The notes beneath the pieces were generated by a model, which ran no database searches, was not told the DNA's origin, and was given only the letters and a program-made list of their open reading frames with translations. Positions 51,535 through 59,578 of a DNA stretch of 64,000 nt are shown piece after piece; positions within the stretch are counted from its first letter, which is position 1, and every line of letters starts with the position of its first letter. Position numbers and translations under genes: made by a program. This stretch comes from Mycolicibacterium mageritense (GTDB lineage: Bacteria > Actinomycetota > Actinomycetes > Mycobacteriales > Mycobacteriaceae). The stretch is from positions 2,976,001 through 3,040,000 of the forward strand of contig NZ_AP022567.1 in NCBI RefSeq assembly GCF_010727475.1, given 5' to 3'.

Positions 51535-51789
51535 ATGAACACCAACACCCTCACCGTCTACACCAAGCCGTCTTGCCCACAGTGCGACGCCACCAAGCGC
51601 TGCCTGACCAAGCATGGGATCGCGTTCCGTACCGTTGACTTGACCACCGATCCCGAGGCTCTGGCGTTCGTCCAGTCCCTGGGATACGGCTCCGCTCCCG
51701 TTGTCGTGACGGGCAGCGGCGAGCACTGGGCTGGCTTCCGTCCCGACCGCTTGAAGGCGACGGCGAGTGCAGGGGAGCTGGTGGCGTGA
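51535..51789 (+). CDS. nrdH: NrdH-type redoxin (glutaredoxin-like)
   Basis: An 84-residue thioredoxin-fold protein with the active site KPSCPQCDATKRCL and the cis-Pro segment GSAPVVV followed by GFRPDRL, characteristic of NrdH redoxins that reduce class Ib ribonucleotide reductase via thioredoxin reductase. No ribonucleotide reductase gene is near. Such genes are frequent in actinobacteriophages and plasmids. ATG overlaps the following gene. A leader TTACCAACTAACCCAAGGAA precedes it. Confidence 0.85.
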   Translation: MNTNTLTVYTKPSCPQCDATKRCLTKHGIAFRTVDLTTDPEALAFVQSLGYGSAPVVVTGSGEHWAGFRPDRLKATASAGELVA

Positions 51790-52778
51790 GCACCGTGGAA
51801 GAGCGCCAGGCACTGCTGGACGCCGCGCGGGAGGTGCGCCTGGCGACCGCTGAACTTCGCCTCCAGGGGCTGTCCTTCGCCGCTATTGCCGACCTGACAG
51901 GAACCACCGAAGGCATGGTGTCCCAGCGCATCGTCCGCCACCAGCGCTACGCCGCGCGAGGGCAGGAGCCACTGGTGTTACCACGCACTCCGCGTGGAGC
52001 GCATCGGATGGGCGAGCACACCGCCGTGGGTGATCCCGCAACCGTACAACGACTGCAATCCGCCAACGCCACCGTCGCGCGCCTACGGTCGCAGGGAGTG
52101 GGCTCCCGAGTTGCGCGCCCCTACCACACATGTCAGACACCACTACCGCTCCGTCACCGCGCCGCAGTGGAAGCGCAGCAGAGGGTCACAGCCAAACGCG
52201 CGGACATCTCGTACACCGCCTCCCAGTCCCTCTTTCACATGTCCCACGCCGACCTGGCGAAGTTGCTCGCGCCGAAGGGCGGGGACGACTGGCTGCTCGC
52301 TGACCTGACAGTGGGTGACTTGCGGAAGGCGTACCGCCGCAGAGCGGTACGTGACGATGATCGTGTGCTCTACGGGCTCAGGGTATGGGGGACGGCGGAC
52401 ACAGCGATACGCCATCGGTTATCCATCGACACCGAACGCGTAATGGACGAGCTGCGCCAGGTCGCAGACCCGCTGACCGACTACACCGTCCGAGCGCTCG
52501 CGGGGTGTTTGTACGCGAATCCTGCTCCGTCTCCCCTTGAGGTCGGAAGGGTCATCGACCATGCACTGGCGCTCCGAGACATTGGAGAGCGGTATGGAAA
52601 GCGTGGGATCGCGGCGGCGCGGTTCGCCGCCTGGGATTACGTGGAGGTAGGTGAGTTCGAGGAGCAGATGGTGGAGTTCGCCGAGTTCATCGAGCGCTTC
52701 ACGGTGGCCGGAGAACCGATAACCGAGCTGATTGAGGCGGGACTGCCCGAGTGGGCGCGTCCGCTGATCGAGGCGTGA
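51786..52778 (+). CDS. Hypothetical protein with N-terminal HTH and shared C-terminal tail
   Basis: A 330-residue protein. Residues 1-50 form a helix and helix-turn-helix (LLDAAREVRLATAELRLQGLSFAAIADLTGTTEGMVSQRIVRH in outline). The middle is helical and unrecognised. The last 30 residues (FIERFTVAGEPITELIEAG) match the end of the protein at 52921 (FIEQFTVDGEPVTELILAG), each finishing in a Trp-containing segment. Stop overlaps the 47-residue gene downstream as TGATG. Confidence 0.65.
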   Translation: MSTVEERQALLDAAREVRLATAELRLQGLSFAAIADLTGTTEGMVSQRIVRHQRYAARGQEPLVLPRTPRGAHRMGEHTAVGDPATVQRLQSANATVARLRSQGVGSRVARPYHTCQTPLPLRHRAAVEAQQRVTAKRADISYTASQSLFHMSHADLAKLLAPKGGDDWLLADLTVGDLRKAYRRRAVRDDDRVLYGLRVWGTADTAIRHRLSIDTERVMDELRQVADPLTDYTVRALAGCLYANPAPSPLEVGRVIDHALALRDIGERYGKRGIAAARFAAWDYVEVGEFEEQMVEFAEFIERFTVAGEPITELIEAGLPEWARPLIEA

Positions 52779-52921
52779 TGGACGGGGAAGTAGGCGTACG
52801 CGTGACGTGCGGATGGCGAGCACCTGAGCCTCGTGTCGATGCCGTGGTGTCCCATGTCCGTGGAACCGACACATGGGTTATCGGGCGAGTGGACGAGCGC
52901 CCCGACATTACGGTGGGCTAA
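52778..52921 (+). CDS. 47-residue protein coupled on both sides
   Basis: Starts at ATG 52778, inside the stop of the previous gene (TGATG), and ends with TAA whose last base begins the next gene's ATG (TAATG at 52919-52923). Sequence MDGEVGVRVTCGWRAPEP, then VDAVVSHVRGTDTWVIGRV. It looks like a small beta-rich protein. Both overlaps argue it is a real gene despite its size. Confidence 0.6.
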   Translation: MDGEVGVRVTCGWRAPEPRVDAVVSHVRGTDTWVIGRVDERPDITVG

Positions 52922-53760
52922 TGAACATGGGCGAGGAGACTCGGCAGTGGCTGCTCGGCACCGCGCTGAACCACTCAGACCGTGACCAGCGCCGCGCAGC
53001 GCTGTTACTCCTGCTCGACGGGGATGTGTCCAACGCTGACCTGCCGCATATCGCCCCATGGGCTGTTCTGCCGCTGCTAAACGCCCTGGACAACGTACGC
53101 AAGCGCTTCGGGCACGTGGACGTAGCTGATGCGCTCGACGCGATTCCCGCCAATGCTGAGGTGCCACGCTGGGCGGGGGACGGTGCGGCGATGGTCGCGA
53201 TGTTCACGCTCCTGGTCGCCGCGCTGCGGCATCACGCGCGCGATGATGATGTGAAGACGCTCGTGGCGAGGGCGGGTTGGCACGCCGACACTGCACCGAC
53301 GTTCACCGTCGATGAGGCGCTCGATGCGGTGGAGTGGGCGGAGCGGTACGCCTGCTGCGGAGAGTACGTATCGCCCGCGACCCTGGTAGGGCTGTTCGGC
53401 GTGGACACCCTGTGCTTGGCGCGGGACTACGCGGGACGAGACGTGGAGTTGGAGCTGCTCGACATGGTGGTGGACACCCGCCTGGACTACAGCGCGCGAC
53501 ACCGAGCAGAGCAAGCCCTCACGTGGGCAACGGTTCTGCGGGACAACGGGATACCGTGCGATAGCACTGAGCGCTGGACTCGAACGCTCGACTGGCTATG
53601 CGCGGAGAGCCCCACAGTGGACGAGATGGTCGATGAGATTCCCGACGAGGATGGCATGGCGTTCATCGAGCAATTCACGGTGGACGGTGAACCTGTCACG
53701 GAGCTGATCCTCGCTGGAGTCGATGTGCCCGATTGGATGCTTCCGTGGGTCGGCGCATAG
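52921..53760 (+). CDS. Hypothetical protein with shared C-terminal tail
   Basis: A 279-residue, mainly helical acidic protein (TRQWLLGTALNHSDRDQRRAALLLLLDGD; ALDAVEWAERYACCGEYVSPATLVGLFGVDTL in part). It ends in FIEQFTVDGEPVTELILAG, the tail also found in the protein at 51786. Two adjacent Cys residues (ACC) might bind metal but there is no clear motif. Last gene of the plus-strand block, followed by a strong terminator. Confidence 0.65.
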   Translation: MNMGEETRQWLLGTALNHSDRDQRRAALLLLLDGDVSNADLPHIAPWAVLPLLNALDNVRKRFGHVDVADALDAIPANAEVPRWAGDGAAMVAMFTLLVAALRHHARDDDVKTLVARAGWHADTAPTFTVDEALDAVEWAERYACCGEYVSPATLVGLFGVDTLCLARDYAGRDVELELLDMVVDTRLDYSARHRAEQALTWATVLRDNGIPCDSTERWTRTLDWLCAESPTVDEMVDEIPDEDGMAFIEQFTVDGEPVTELILAGVDVPDWMLPWVGA

Positions 53761-53773
53761 GGCGTTAACGAGG

Positions 53774-53804
53774 AGCGCCCCGCTCCAATTCGGAACGGGG
53801 CGCT
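53774..53804 (+). terminator. Strong terminator ending the plus-strand block
   Basis: Perfect 9-bp arms AGCGCCCCG (53774-53782) and CGGGGCGCT (53796-53804), extended by TCC/GGA inside, followed by TCTCTGTCTTC. It lies 13 bp after the stop of gene 52921. Confidence 0.85.
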
Positions 53805-53832
53805 TCTCTGTCTTCAACGAAACGGAACCACC

Positions 53833-54066
53833 ATGACCGCTGGGCACCACCCCTATGCGGCATCTCCCACTATACCCCACAGGGGTATATCTGACGTTAG
53901 CAACACCCCGATTCCCGCGTATCCGATAGCCATTCACGCAGGTCAGCGCGTCGGGTGTGCCGAGAACCACAGAGGGTACACCACTTATTACATGTCCGTG
54001 TGGCAGATTGTCACGCCCACCGAATGGGGCATACGCGCAGGTCAAGGCACATGTCCCCGTGGCTAG
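53833..54066 (+). CDS. Possible small protein in a repeat-rich gap (uncertain)
   Basis: A 77-codon frame starting at ATG 53833 behind TCAACGAAACGGAACCACC, similar to leaders of other genes in the element. However, it runs through the palindrome at 53871-53889 and two CAGGTCA repeats, has no recognisable domain and follows a terminator. Either a small gene or non-coding spacer between the convergent blocks (53,761-54,062). Confidence 0.3.
   Translation: MTAGHHPYAASPTIPHRGISDVSNTPIPAYPIAIHAGQRVGCAENHRGYTTYYMSVWQIVTPTEWGIRAGQGTCPRG
53871..54044. repeat. Palindrome and CAGGTCA repeats between convergent blocks
   Basis: TATACCCC-ACA-GGGGTATA (53871-53889) is a perfect inverted repeat. ACGCAGGTCA (53936-53945) and GCGCAGGTCA (54035-54044) are members of the dispersed repeat that clusters at 61.1-61.4 kb. 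Confidence 0.6.
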
Positions 54067-54602
54067 GCAGCAAGGGCGGCGCGGCGGACACGTGGGCGGA
54101 GGAGCGGCGGAGGTTGGCGCAGGAGGTCGAGCTGGCGGCTTTCGCCGAGCGCGTCATAGGTCGCGCGGACAGCGGACAGGGCGCGGGCGCGAGGTCGGCG
54201 GGGTGGTCGTGGGCGTCGGTACGCAGACTCGCGCAAGGGTCCAATTAGTGGTGTCCCCACGGAGTAGCCGAGGGCACGGTCGAAGCGTTCCCGCAGGTCA
54301 ACTGGCATTGTGAGGCGCAACCATTCAAGGCGCACCAACGGATTCGTCAACAGTGCGTGGAGCACTAGGTCGGGGCGTTCGTTCGCCAACTCGGTCAGCA
54401 GCTTCCCGCCCTTGTACGTGTTGCAGGTCTCGCACGCGGGCACCAAGTTCCAGACCTCCCAGTGTCCACCGCGCACCCTCGGACGTAGGTGATCCACCGT
54501 TCCCCGTCCCCGCCCGCAGTACACGCACGGCTGCCGACGAAGCGCTCGGCAATGGGCGCTACCACTGCTGACATGCCAGCGGGCGGGGTGGCGACGGGAC
54601 AT
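54063..54602 (-). CDS. HNH endonuclease
   Basis: A 179-residue HNH nuclease. The core is CVYCGRGRGTVDHLRPRVRGG followed by WNLVPACETCNTYKGGKLL, with both zinc CxxC pairs, the DH of the catalytic histidine and the closing N-x-x-K. ATG at 54602 gives MSRRHPARWHVSSGSAH. It is the last gene of the minus-strand transfer block, 5 bp after the P-loop protein. It may nick or cut DNA during transfer, or defend against competing DNA (inference). Confidence 0.83.
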   Translation of the reverse strand: MSRRHPARWHVSSGSAHCRALRRQPCVYCGRGRGTVDHLRPRVRGGHWEVWNLVPACETCNTYKGGKLLTELANERPDLVLHALLTNPLVRLEWLRLTMPVDLRERFDRALGYSVGTPLIGPLRESAYRRPRPPRRPRARALSAVRATYDALGESRQLDLLRQPPPLLRPRVRRAALAA

Positions 54603-54607
54603 TGGGG

Positions 54608-55315
54608 CTAGGCGGCGCTGTGGGTGGCGTGCTCGGTCAACAACGCGGTCGCACGCTCCACGCAATCGCAGTCGATGGAGTGCGTTTCGGGCATCGGGAA
54701 GTTGGTGGCGATGCCCGAGCGCCAGGTAGACACCACGAGCGGGTACTCGGTGTGCGGCAAGCCCCGAGCCACGCGTACGGCGGCGTGTATGTTGTAGGGC
54801 AGGGCGTCCACGTCTCGATCTGAACGCTGGCGGAGAGCGATAGTCGTGGCGGCTTCACCCAGGAGGCGGCTGGGGACGTAGGACGCTCCCCGCGTGCTGA
54901 TGAGCATTGAGGCGTTGTTGCTGCGCCCGTGTCGAGCGACCACACTAGCGGCGTCCCACAGATCACTCACGTTGTCCCCCATGGCAGCTTCCACGTCAAT
55001 GACCATGAGCCGTGGTCGCTTTGGCGCAGTTCCACCGAATGAGTCAGCGAGGGCGCGGAGCGCTTCACCAGCCGCGTCCGTTCCCTCGTCGGCGACGTTG
55101 TGGGTGGTTATGTCCACGTCCTGCTCCATGCCGCGCACCAGCGCGTTCAGCAGATACGTCCTGCCCGCGCCAGTGTCGCCAACCAGGACGACGCCACCGC
55201 TATCTCGCCATGTCAGCCATATGGGTGAGCCGTTCGGCTGGTAGCCCACGACGGAACGGTGAGTGTGTGGGTCGTAGAAGCCCAGCGGGAGCGGGGCGTG
55301 TGATGGGGTGTTCAT
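54608..55315 (-). CDS. Small FtsK/HerA-like P-loop protein with Arg in Walker A
   Basis: A 235-residue protein. The P-loop reads LVGDTGAGRTYLLNAL, with Arg where Walker A requires Lys; Walker B is LMVIDVEAA. The layout after the Walker motifs (ASMLISTRGAS; IALRQRSDRDVDAL) is like the FtsK/TraG motor core, but much shorter. The missing lysine suggests weak or no ATPase activity, so it may be a regulatory subunit for the large translocase upstream. RBS AAGGAAA. Confidence 0.7.
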   Translation of the reverse strand: MNTPSHAPLPLGFYDPHTHRSVVGYQPNGSPIWLTWRDSGGVVLVGDTGAGRTYLLNALVRGMEQDVDITTHNVADEGTDAAGEALRALADSFGGTAPKRPRLMVIDVEAAMGDNVSDLWDAASVVARHGRSNNASMLISTRGASYVPSRLLGEAATTIALRQRSDRDVDALPYNIHAAVRVARGLPHTEYPLVVSTWRSGIATNFPMPETHSIDCDCVERATALLTEHATHSAA

Positions 55316-55390
55316 GTTCGTATTTCCTTGTCTGTCTTGCTATTTCCTTGTACTGCTAGCCATGTCATCGGGACATGGACATCTATGTGT

Positions 55391-56206
55391 CTACGACGCC
55401 TCAGCCTCGCCGTCGTCCTGCCCCTCGACTTGATACAGCGGTTCTGCGACCGCGACAGGGCGCTTGGCGTGCAGCTCGTTCCAGTCCGCCACGGTCACGG
55501 GCAGTGGTTGCACCGCCGCTGGCCACTGCACCGCGTTCGAGTGCGCCCACCCAGGATGCTTACGGCTCTGCGGGTCGTCCTTCTTCCAGGCGCGGCGCAT
55601 GGACAGTGCCAGCACGCGCTCAGCGGTCGGGGCGTACGGCGTGGAGATACCCGCTGCCATCGCGCCCATCGCTGCGAAGGCGACGGTGGACGGGCGGAAT
55701 CCTTCACCTGCCTTGACGATTGCCGCGTCCAGTCCCTCCCACTTCCCGCTGATGTCGGCGGCGAGCGCGTCCAGTCCTGCGCGTCCGAGTCCTTGGCTCT
55801 TGCCTAGCGCCCAGGTCTGTACGGTCGCCAATGGAACCTCGGCGACTGGTACGCGATGGCGTGCCAGCTCCCGCGCGATGTCCCACCACTGCCCATCGCG
55901 GCGGGGGAAGCTGGGGTCTTTGTCGATGAGTCCCCAAGACAACTTGCCCAGCACCACGAGCGATGGGCGGATGTTGTCCCGCAGCAGGGTGTCGAGCACC
56001 TCGGAGGTTGTGACGCGCTGACGGTGCACGGTGCTGGCGACGGAGTGGCTCCGACCGCTTGTGGCGGGAGGGCGTACCACCTTGCACAGCGGACGGTCGT
56101 TGTCAGCGTCCATCCGCACGATGCTTATAGCGGTCGTTGTGACATCCACAGCGAACACCAGTGGTCGGTCGGACGGGGTGAGTCGGCGGAACTTGAAATC
56201 GGACAT
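55391..56206 (-). CDS. RuvC-like (RNase H fold) protein, catalytic acids incomplete
   Basis: A 271-residue protein. VFAVDVTTTAISIVRMD and VPVAEVPLATVQTWALGKSQGLGRAGLDALAADI resemble the first strand and the later helices of RuvC-type resolvases. The first Asp is present, but the second acidic site (here VVLGKLSW) and the C-terminal acidic pair (here FRPSTVAFAAMGAMA) are not seen. It could be a DNA-junction binding protein rather than a nuclease. ATG at 56206 overlaps the Tra stop as TGATG-type coupling. Confidence 0.5.
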   Translation of the reverse strand: MSDFKFRRLTPSDRPLVFAVDVTTTAISIVRMDADNDRPLCKVVRPPATSGRSHSVASTVHRQRVTTSEVLDTLLRDNIRPSLVVLGKLSWGLIDKDPSFPRRDGQWWDIARELARHRVPVAEVPLATVQTWALGKSQGLGRAGLDALAADISGKWEGLDAAIVKAGEGFRPSTVAFAAMGAMAAGISTPYAPTAERVLALSMRRAWKKDDPQSRKHPGWAHSNAVQWPAAVQPLPVTVADWNELHAKRPVAVAEPLYQVEGQDDGEAEAS

Positions 56207-58626
56207 CAGAAGTCGTCCCCTTGGGTCGTCGGTGTCGTCGTTGATTGCTTGGGGCTCGGGTCGGTCGTGGTGTCCTGTCCTTCGGGATCGGGTTCGGCGG
56301 ACACAGGCTCCTCGGTGCTCACAGGCTCGGTCTCCGAGGTGTCGTCGGTGAGGTGTCCCGAGAGGCGGGCGTACTCGCGCATCCACGCGTCCCGTTCCTC
56401 GGCGGTCATCGCCGCGACCTCATCGGGTGTCGGAATGCGGAGAGCGTCCTGTCCCTTGGAAGCGTTCACAGGCTTGGCGTCGCGCTCCGCCGTCACTGTC
56501 GTCGGCTGCACATGGTCATCCACGCCATCGCCGTCCTCGTCAACGAAGCCGACTTCCAACACGTGACCTCCCGCGTCCAGCGACTCCGCTCCGAGCCACT
56601 CAGGGCTCGCGGGGTCGAACTGGCGAAGGCGCGCGGGTACAACACCGTTGGCGTCGGTAACGGGAATGACGGGGGTGTTCGCAATGACGTTCAGGTCAGC
56701 CTTGTCGCCGCCGCGCCAGTCGCTGGACAGTGCCTTGATGCCGAATCGCGGCGCGAGCCACGGGACGGTCTCGCACACTTCCTTCCACCGCTCCCACGAA
56801 GCCTTCACCTCGGGAGTCGGGGGCTGTACGTCCTTCGGCGCGCTGGGGTCGAGTGACGTTGTGCCAGGGCTCCAGCCGTAGAACGACTGGAACTCGACAA
56901 CGCGCCCAGACTCGCGGTCAGCGGTGAGTCCACGTCCGCGCTTGCCCTTCAAACGAGGTCCGAGGAACGCCGCGCGGTCGCGCACCTCGGCGGGGAACGC
57001 GTCTGACTGGAGCGTGATTTCCGAAGGGGCACCGAGGCTCACAGTGAGTCCGAGGTTCTCCTGCCACGAGCCAGGTACAGCACCGTCGCCTGTCTTGCGG
57101 ATCGTCTGGCTCAGCAGCACACAGTGCACGCGGCACTCACGTCCGAGGCGCAGGATGATGTCGATGTCCTTCTCGAATGCCTCAGCAGTCTTGCCGTACT
57201 CCGAGCGCATCTTGATAGCAACAGCGCCCCATTCGTCCAGAAGTAGGAGCCACGGCTGCATGCCCGCGAATGCATTCGCCTCGCCGCGTTTCTTCGCCGC
57301 AGAGGCTTGCGCGAACCGACGTTCCACCTCCTGGCGGACGCGGCGCACCATCACCGCGATCTGCGCGACATCACTGCTCGGAGCGACCATTGCGATGCCT
57401 GGCTGCCCTTCGAGAGCGCTGAAGTCGCTGCCTTTGCCGTCCCCCACAAAGGCTAGCCACCCGCCGCCGCAGTCCTGTCCCTTTCCGTTGTTCGCATCGG
57501 TGTCGCGGTAGCCCGTGCGCAGAGACTCGATAAGTCCGCGCGCCCACACTGACTTGCCGCCACCCGTGCCGCCTGTGACGAGGACGTGCGGTTGTGCTTT
57601 GAGTGGGAAACTCACGACGTTCCCGCGCGCATCCAGTCCCAGCATCCACCGTGTCGCCTCGTAGCGAGCGATGGCTTCGGCGATGGACTGCGGTGTCGTC
57701 GTCGGGGCAACGGGCGCGACGGCAGCGGGGAACGACGACGGGGCGTCATCGAAATCGAGGATCAGTTCCCCGTTCACGCCGTCCTTGATGCGGAGGTTGC
57801 TGGCGTTGTGAACACCGTTCGCGTTGAACGCAACACGCAGCGCGTCCAGGTGAGAACTCCAACGCTTCGCGGTCTCTCCTGCGCGATACGCGAACGTGAT
57901 GCGGAGCCCGTCAGGCAGCACCTCAACTCCCGACACCGTGGGCAGTTCGGTCACTGTCACAGGACGTTCGTAGGTAATAGGCGAACCATCTTCGGCGGGG
58001 ATTACACCGCGCTCGGGGAGCGTCTCGTTGAATGTGCGCAGCACACCAACTGGACGTATGAGACGTTCCAGCGCAGCGTCATCGCGAAGGTCGGCGACGA
58101 TGGGATACCGCTTCTCGACATCCTCCAGAACGTCACCCGCGCGCTTCGCCCAGTCCTTGAGTGCAGGCGTCTGACCGACGTGCTCCACGAGCTGCACGGG
58201 GATCACATCGTCGTCGCCGATACCGCCGCCATCCCACAGCGCGAGCAGTGGTCCAGCGTCAGTGCGCTTGATGCCGTTGGTGGGGATGTTGTGCTCGGGA
58301 GGCAATGGAATCTGCCAGTGCCACACGATGAGCGGGGCGTCCCCGAGCGCCTTGGAACCACCCTCGGTTCGACGGTGCGGCTTGGTCAGCATGTCCCGTT
58401 CAGAGGCGCGCATCTCACGCTTCTGCTCCTTGATGAGCGCTTCCATTTCCTTCTGCGCGCGCTCAGCTTCACGGTCAACCTCGCGCTGCTGCTCATCGCG
58501 AATCCGCTTCGCCGCAGCCTGCTCTCGCTCCCAGCGACGGCGCTCCTCAGCGGTATCCCGCTGGCGCTGCTGCCATTTCTCCTTGGCATTAGGTACGTAA
58601 TCGGGTTCACCGAACAGGAATCCCAT
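56206..58626 (-). CDS. FtsK/SpoIIIE-type conjugal DNA translocase (Tra)
   Basis: An 806-residue protein: charged coiled-coil N-terminus (residues 15-80), a middle domain, then the FtsK motor with Walker A GGTGGGKS (352-359), Walker B LLLLDEWGA (about 460-468) and HCVLLSQTIRK, and an acidic Thr/Pro tail ending GDDF. Proteins like this (TraB/TraSA) form hexamers that pump double-stranded DNA between actinobacterial cells. No membrane span is obvious, so neighbouring small membrane proteins may anchor it. ATG overlaps the stop of 58626-58976. Confidence 0.88.
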   Translation of the reverse strand: MGFLFGEPDYVPNAKEKWQQRQRDTAEERRRWEREQAAAKRIRDEQQREVDREAERAQKEMEALIKEQKREMRASERDMLTKPHRRTEGGSKALGDAPLIVWHWQIPLPPEHNIPTNGIKRTDAGPLLALWDGGGIGDDDVIPVQLVEHVGQTPALKDWAKRAGDVLEDVEKRYPIVADLRDDAALERLIRPVGVLRTFNETLPERGVIPAEDGSPITYERPVTVTELPTVSGVEVLPDGLRITFAYRAGETAKRWSSHLDALRVAFNANGVHNASNLRIKDGVNGELILDFDDAPSSFPAAVAPVAPTTTPQSIAEAIARYEATRWMLGLDARGNVVSFPLKAQPHVLVTGGTGGGKSVWARGLIESLRTGYRDTDANNGKGQDCGGGWLAFVGDGKGSDFSALEGQPGIAMVAPSSDVAQIAVMVRRVRQEVERRFAQASAAKKRGEANAFAGMQPWLLLLDEWGAVAIKMRSEYGKTAEAFEKDIDIILRLGRECRVHCVLLSQTIRKTGDGAVPGSWQENLGLTVSLGAPSEITLQSDAFPAEVRDRAAFLGPRLKGKRGRGLTADRESGRVVEFQSFYGWSPGTTSLDPSAPKDVQPPTPEVKASWERWKEVCETVPWLAPRFGIKALSSDWRGGDKADLNVIANTPVIPVTDANGVVPARLRQFDPASPEWLGAESLDAGGHVLEVGFVDEDGDGVDDHVQPTTVTAERDAKPVNASKGQDALRIPTPDEVAAMTAEERDAWMREYARLSGHLTDDTSETEPVSTEEPVSAEPDPEGQDTTTDPSPKQSTTTPTTQGDDF

Positions 58627-58976
58627 TACATCCCCAGCTCTCGGTTGCGCGCCTCGGCGGCACGGCGCATCTCGTCGCGCATCGCGGCGAGTTCAGCGCG
58701 CTGTTGGTCGAGCGCAGACTCCCGCTGTGCGCGGGCGGCGGCTACCGATTGGTCACGCTGGAGACGCGCCTGGTCTTCCGTTGTGCCACCGAAATTCGTA
58801 GCTCGCTGCGAAGTTCCGAAGTTCCCGACCCACCAGCCGCCGACACCGAGCATGGTTGGGAAGACCATGCCGATGATGAACGCTCCGAGGTCTCCCGAAG
58901 TGAGTAGGGACAGGAGGGCGGATATGCCCATCAGCGCGGCGAGTCCGAGCATGATGCCACCGACAACTCGCCTCAT
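58626..58976 (-). CDS. Two-span membrane protein with coiled-coil tail
   Basis: A 116-residue protein: two membrane helices (GGIMLGLAALMGISALLSLL and LGAFIIGMVFPTMLGVGGWWVG), then a coiled coil (QARLQRDQSVAAARAQRESALDQQRAELAAMRDEMRRAAEARN in outline). Both flanking genes overlap it. The coiled coil may pair with that at the N-terminus of Tra and recruit it to the membrane (inference). Confidence 0.7.
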   Translation of the reverse strand: MRRVVGGIMLGLAALMGISALLSLLTSGDLGAFIIGMVFPTMLGVGGWWVGNFGTSQRATNFGGTTEDQARLQRDQSVAAARAQRESALDQQRAELAAMRDEMRRAAEARNRELGM

Positions 58977-59578
58977 GACTCGCTCCCTTCATCTCCAAAT
59001 GTGAGCTTGCGCTTGGATGAGGTGCCCCAACCTGAACGGGTGCGCGGTGCTTCCTCGACAGGTTCGGCGTACTCGGGCTCAGCGGGACTCTCCGCGTATG
59101 CGGGGTAGTCCACGGGGTAGTCGTAGACGGGAACAGGTGGCGGGGGAGGCGGTGGCGCTGCGACGGTCTCAGGCTGCTGCGCCGCAGGCTCGTCGCCGTC
59201 GTTCTCATCTCGCCACAGGGTGAAACCCGCTGCGCCTGCGATAGCGAGACCAGCGATACCGACCTTGACGCCCAAGTCCTTCTGCCCAGAACTACTCGCT
59301 CCGCTGCGCTTCAAACGGCACAGCGACTCAGCAGACTTGGCGCGGTTCACCTGCGCTGTCGCCTGCTGCCGAGCGGTCGAGTAGGCGTCCTCACCGAGTA
59401 GTGGTGCGCGCGGTACGTTTCGGAGGTACTGATTGGCGGTCTCAACATCCGCTGCCTCGGCGTTGCAATTCACAGGCTTCGGCGCAGTCACCCAGATTCC
59501 CCCGCCGATGAGCGTGAGCGCTATCCCACCGAGGAATGCCAGGGTGGTCAGCTTGTCCCGCTGGTTATCCGTCAACAT
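58973..59578 (-). CDS. Membrane protein with conserved SGWGT-KLTFGD tail (paralogue 1)
   Basis: A 201-residue protein with a membrane helix near the N-terminus (LTTLAFLGGIALTLIGGGIWV), an outer loop with Cys residues (NCNAEAADVETANQYL; SLCRL), a second span (VGIAGLAIAGAAGFTLW), a Pro-rich cytoplasmic region and the C-terminal motif RSGWGTSSKRKLTFGD. The next gene upstream encodes a protein with the same layout and tail. A GTG one codon earlier is an alternative start. Confidence 0.7.
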   Translation of the reverse strand: MLTDNQRDKLTTLAFLGGIALTLIGGGIWVTAPKPVNCNAEAADVETANQYLRNVPRAPLLGEDAYSTARQQATAQVNRAKSAESLCRLKRSGASSSGQKDLGVKVGIAGLAIAGAAGFTLWRDENDGDEPAAQQPETVAAPPPPPPPVPVYDYPVDYPAYAESPAEPEYAEPVEEAPRTRSGWGTSSKRKLTFGDEGSES

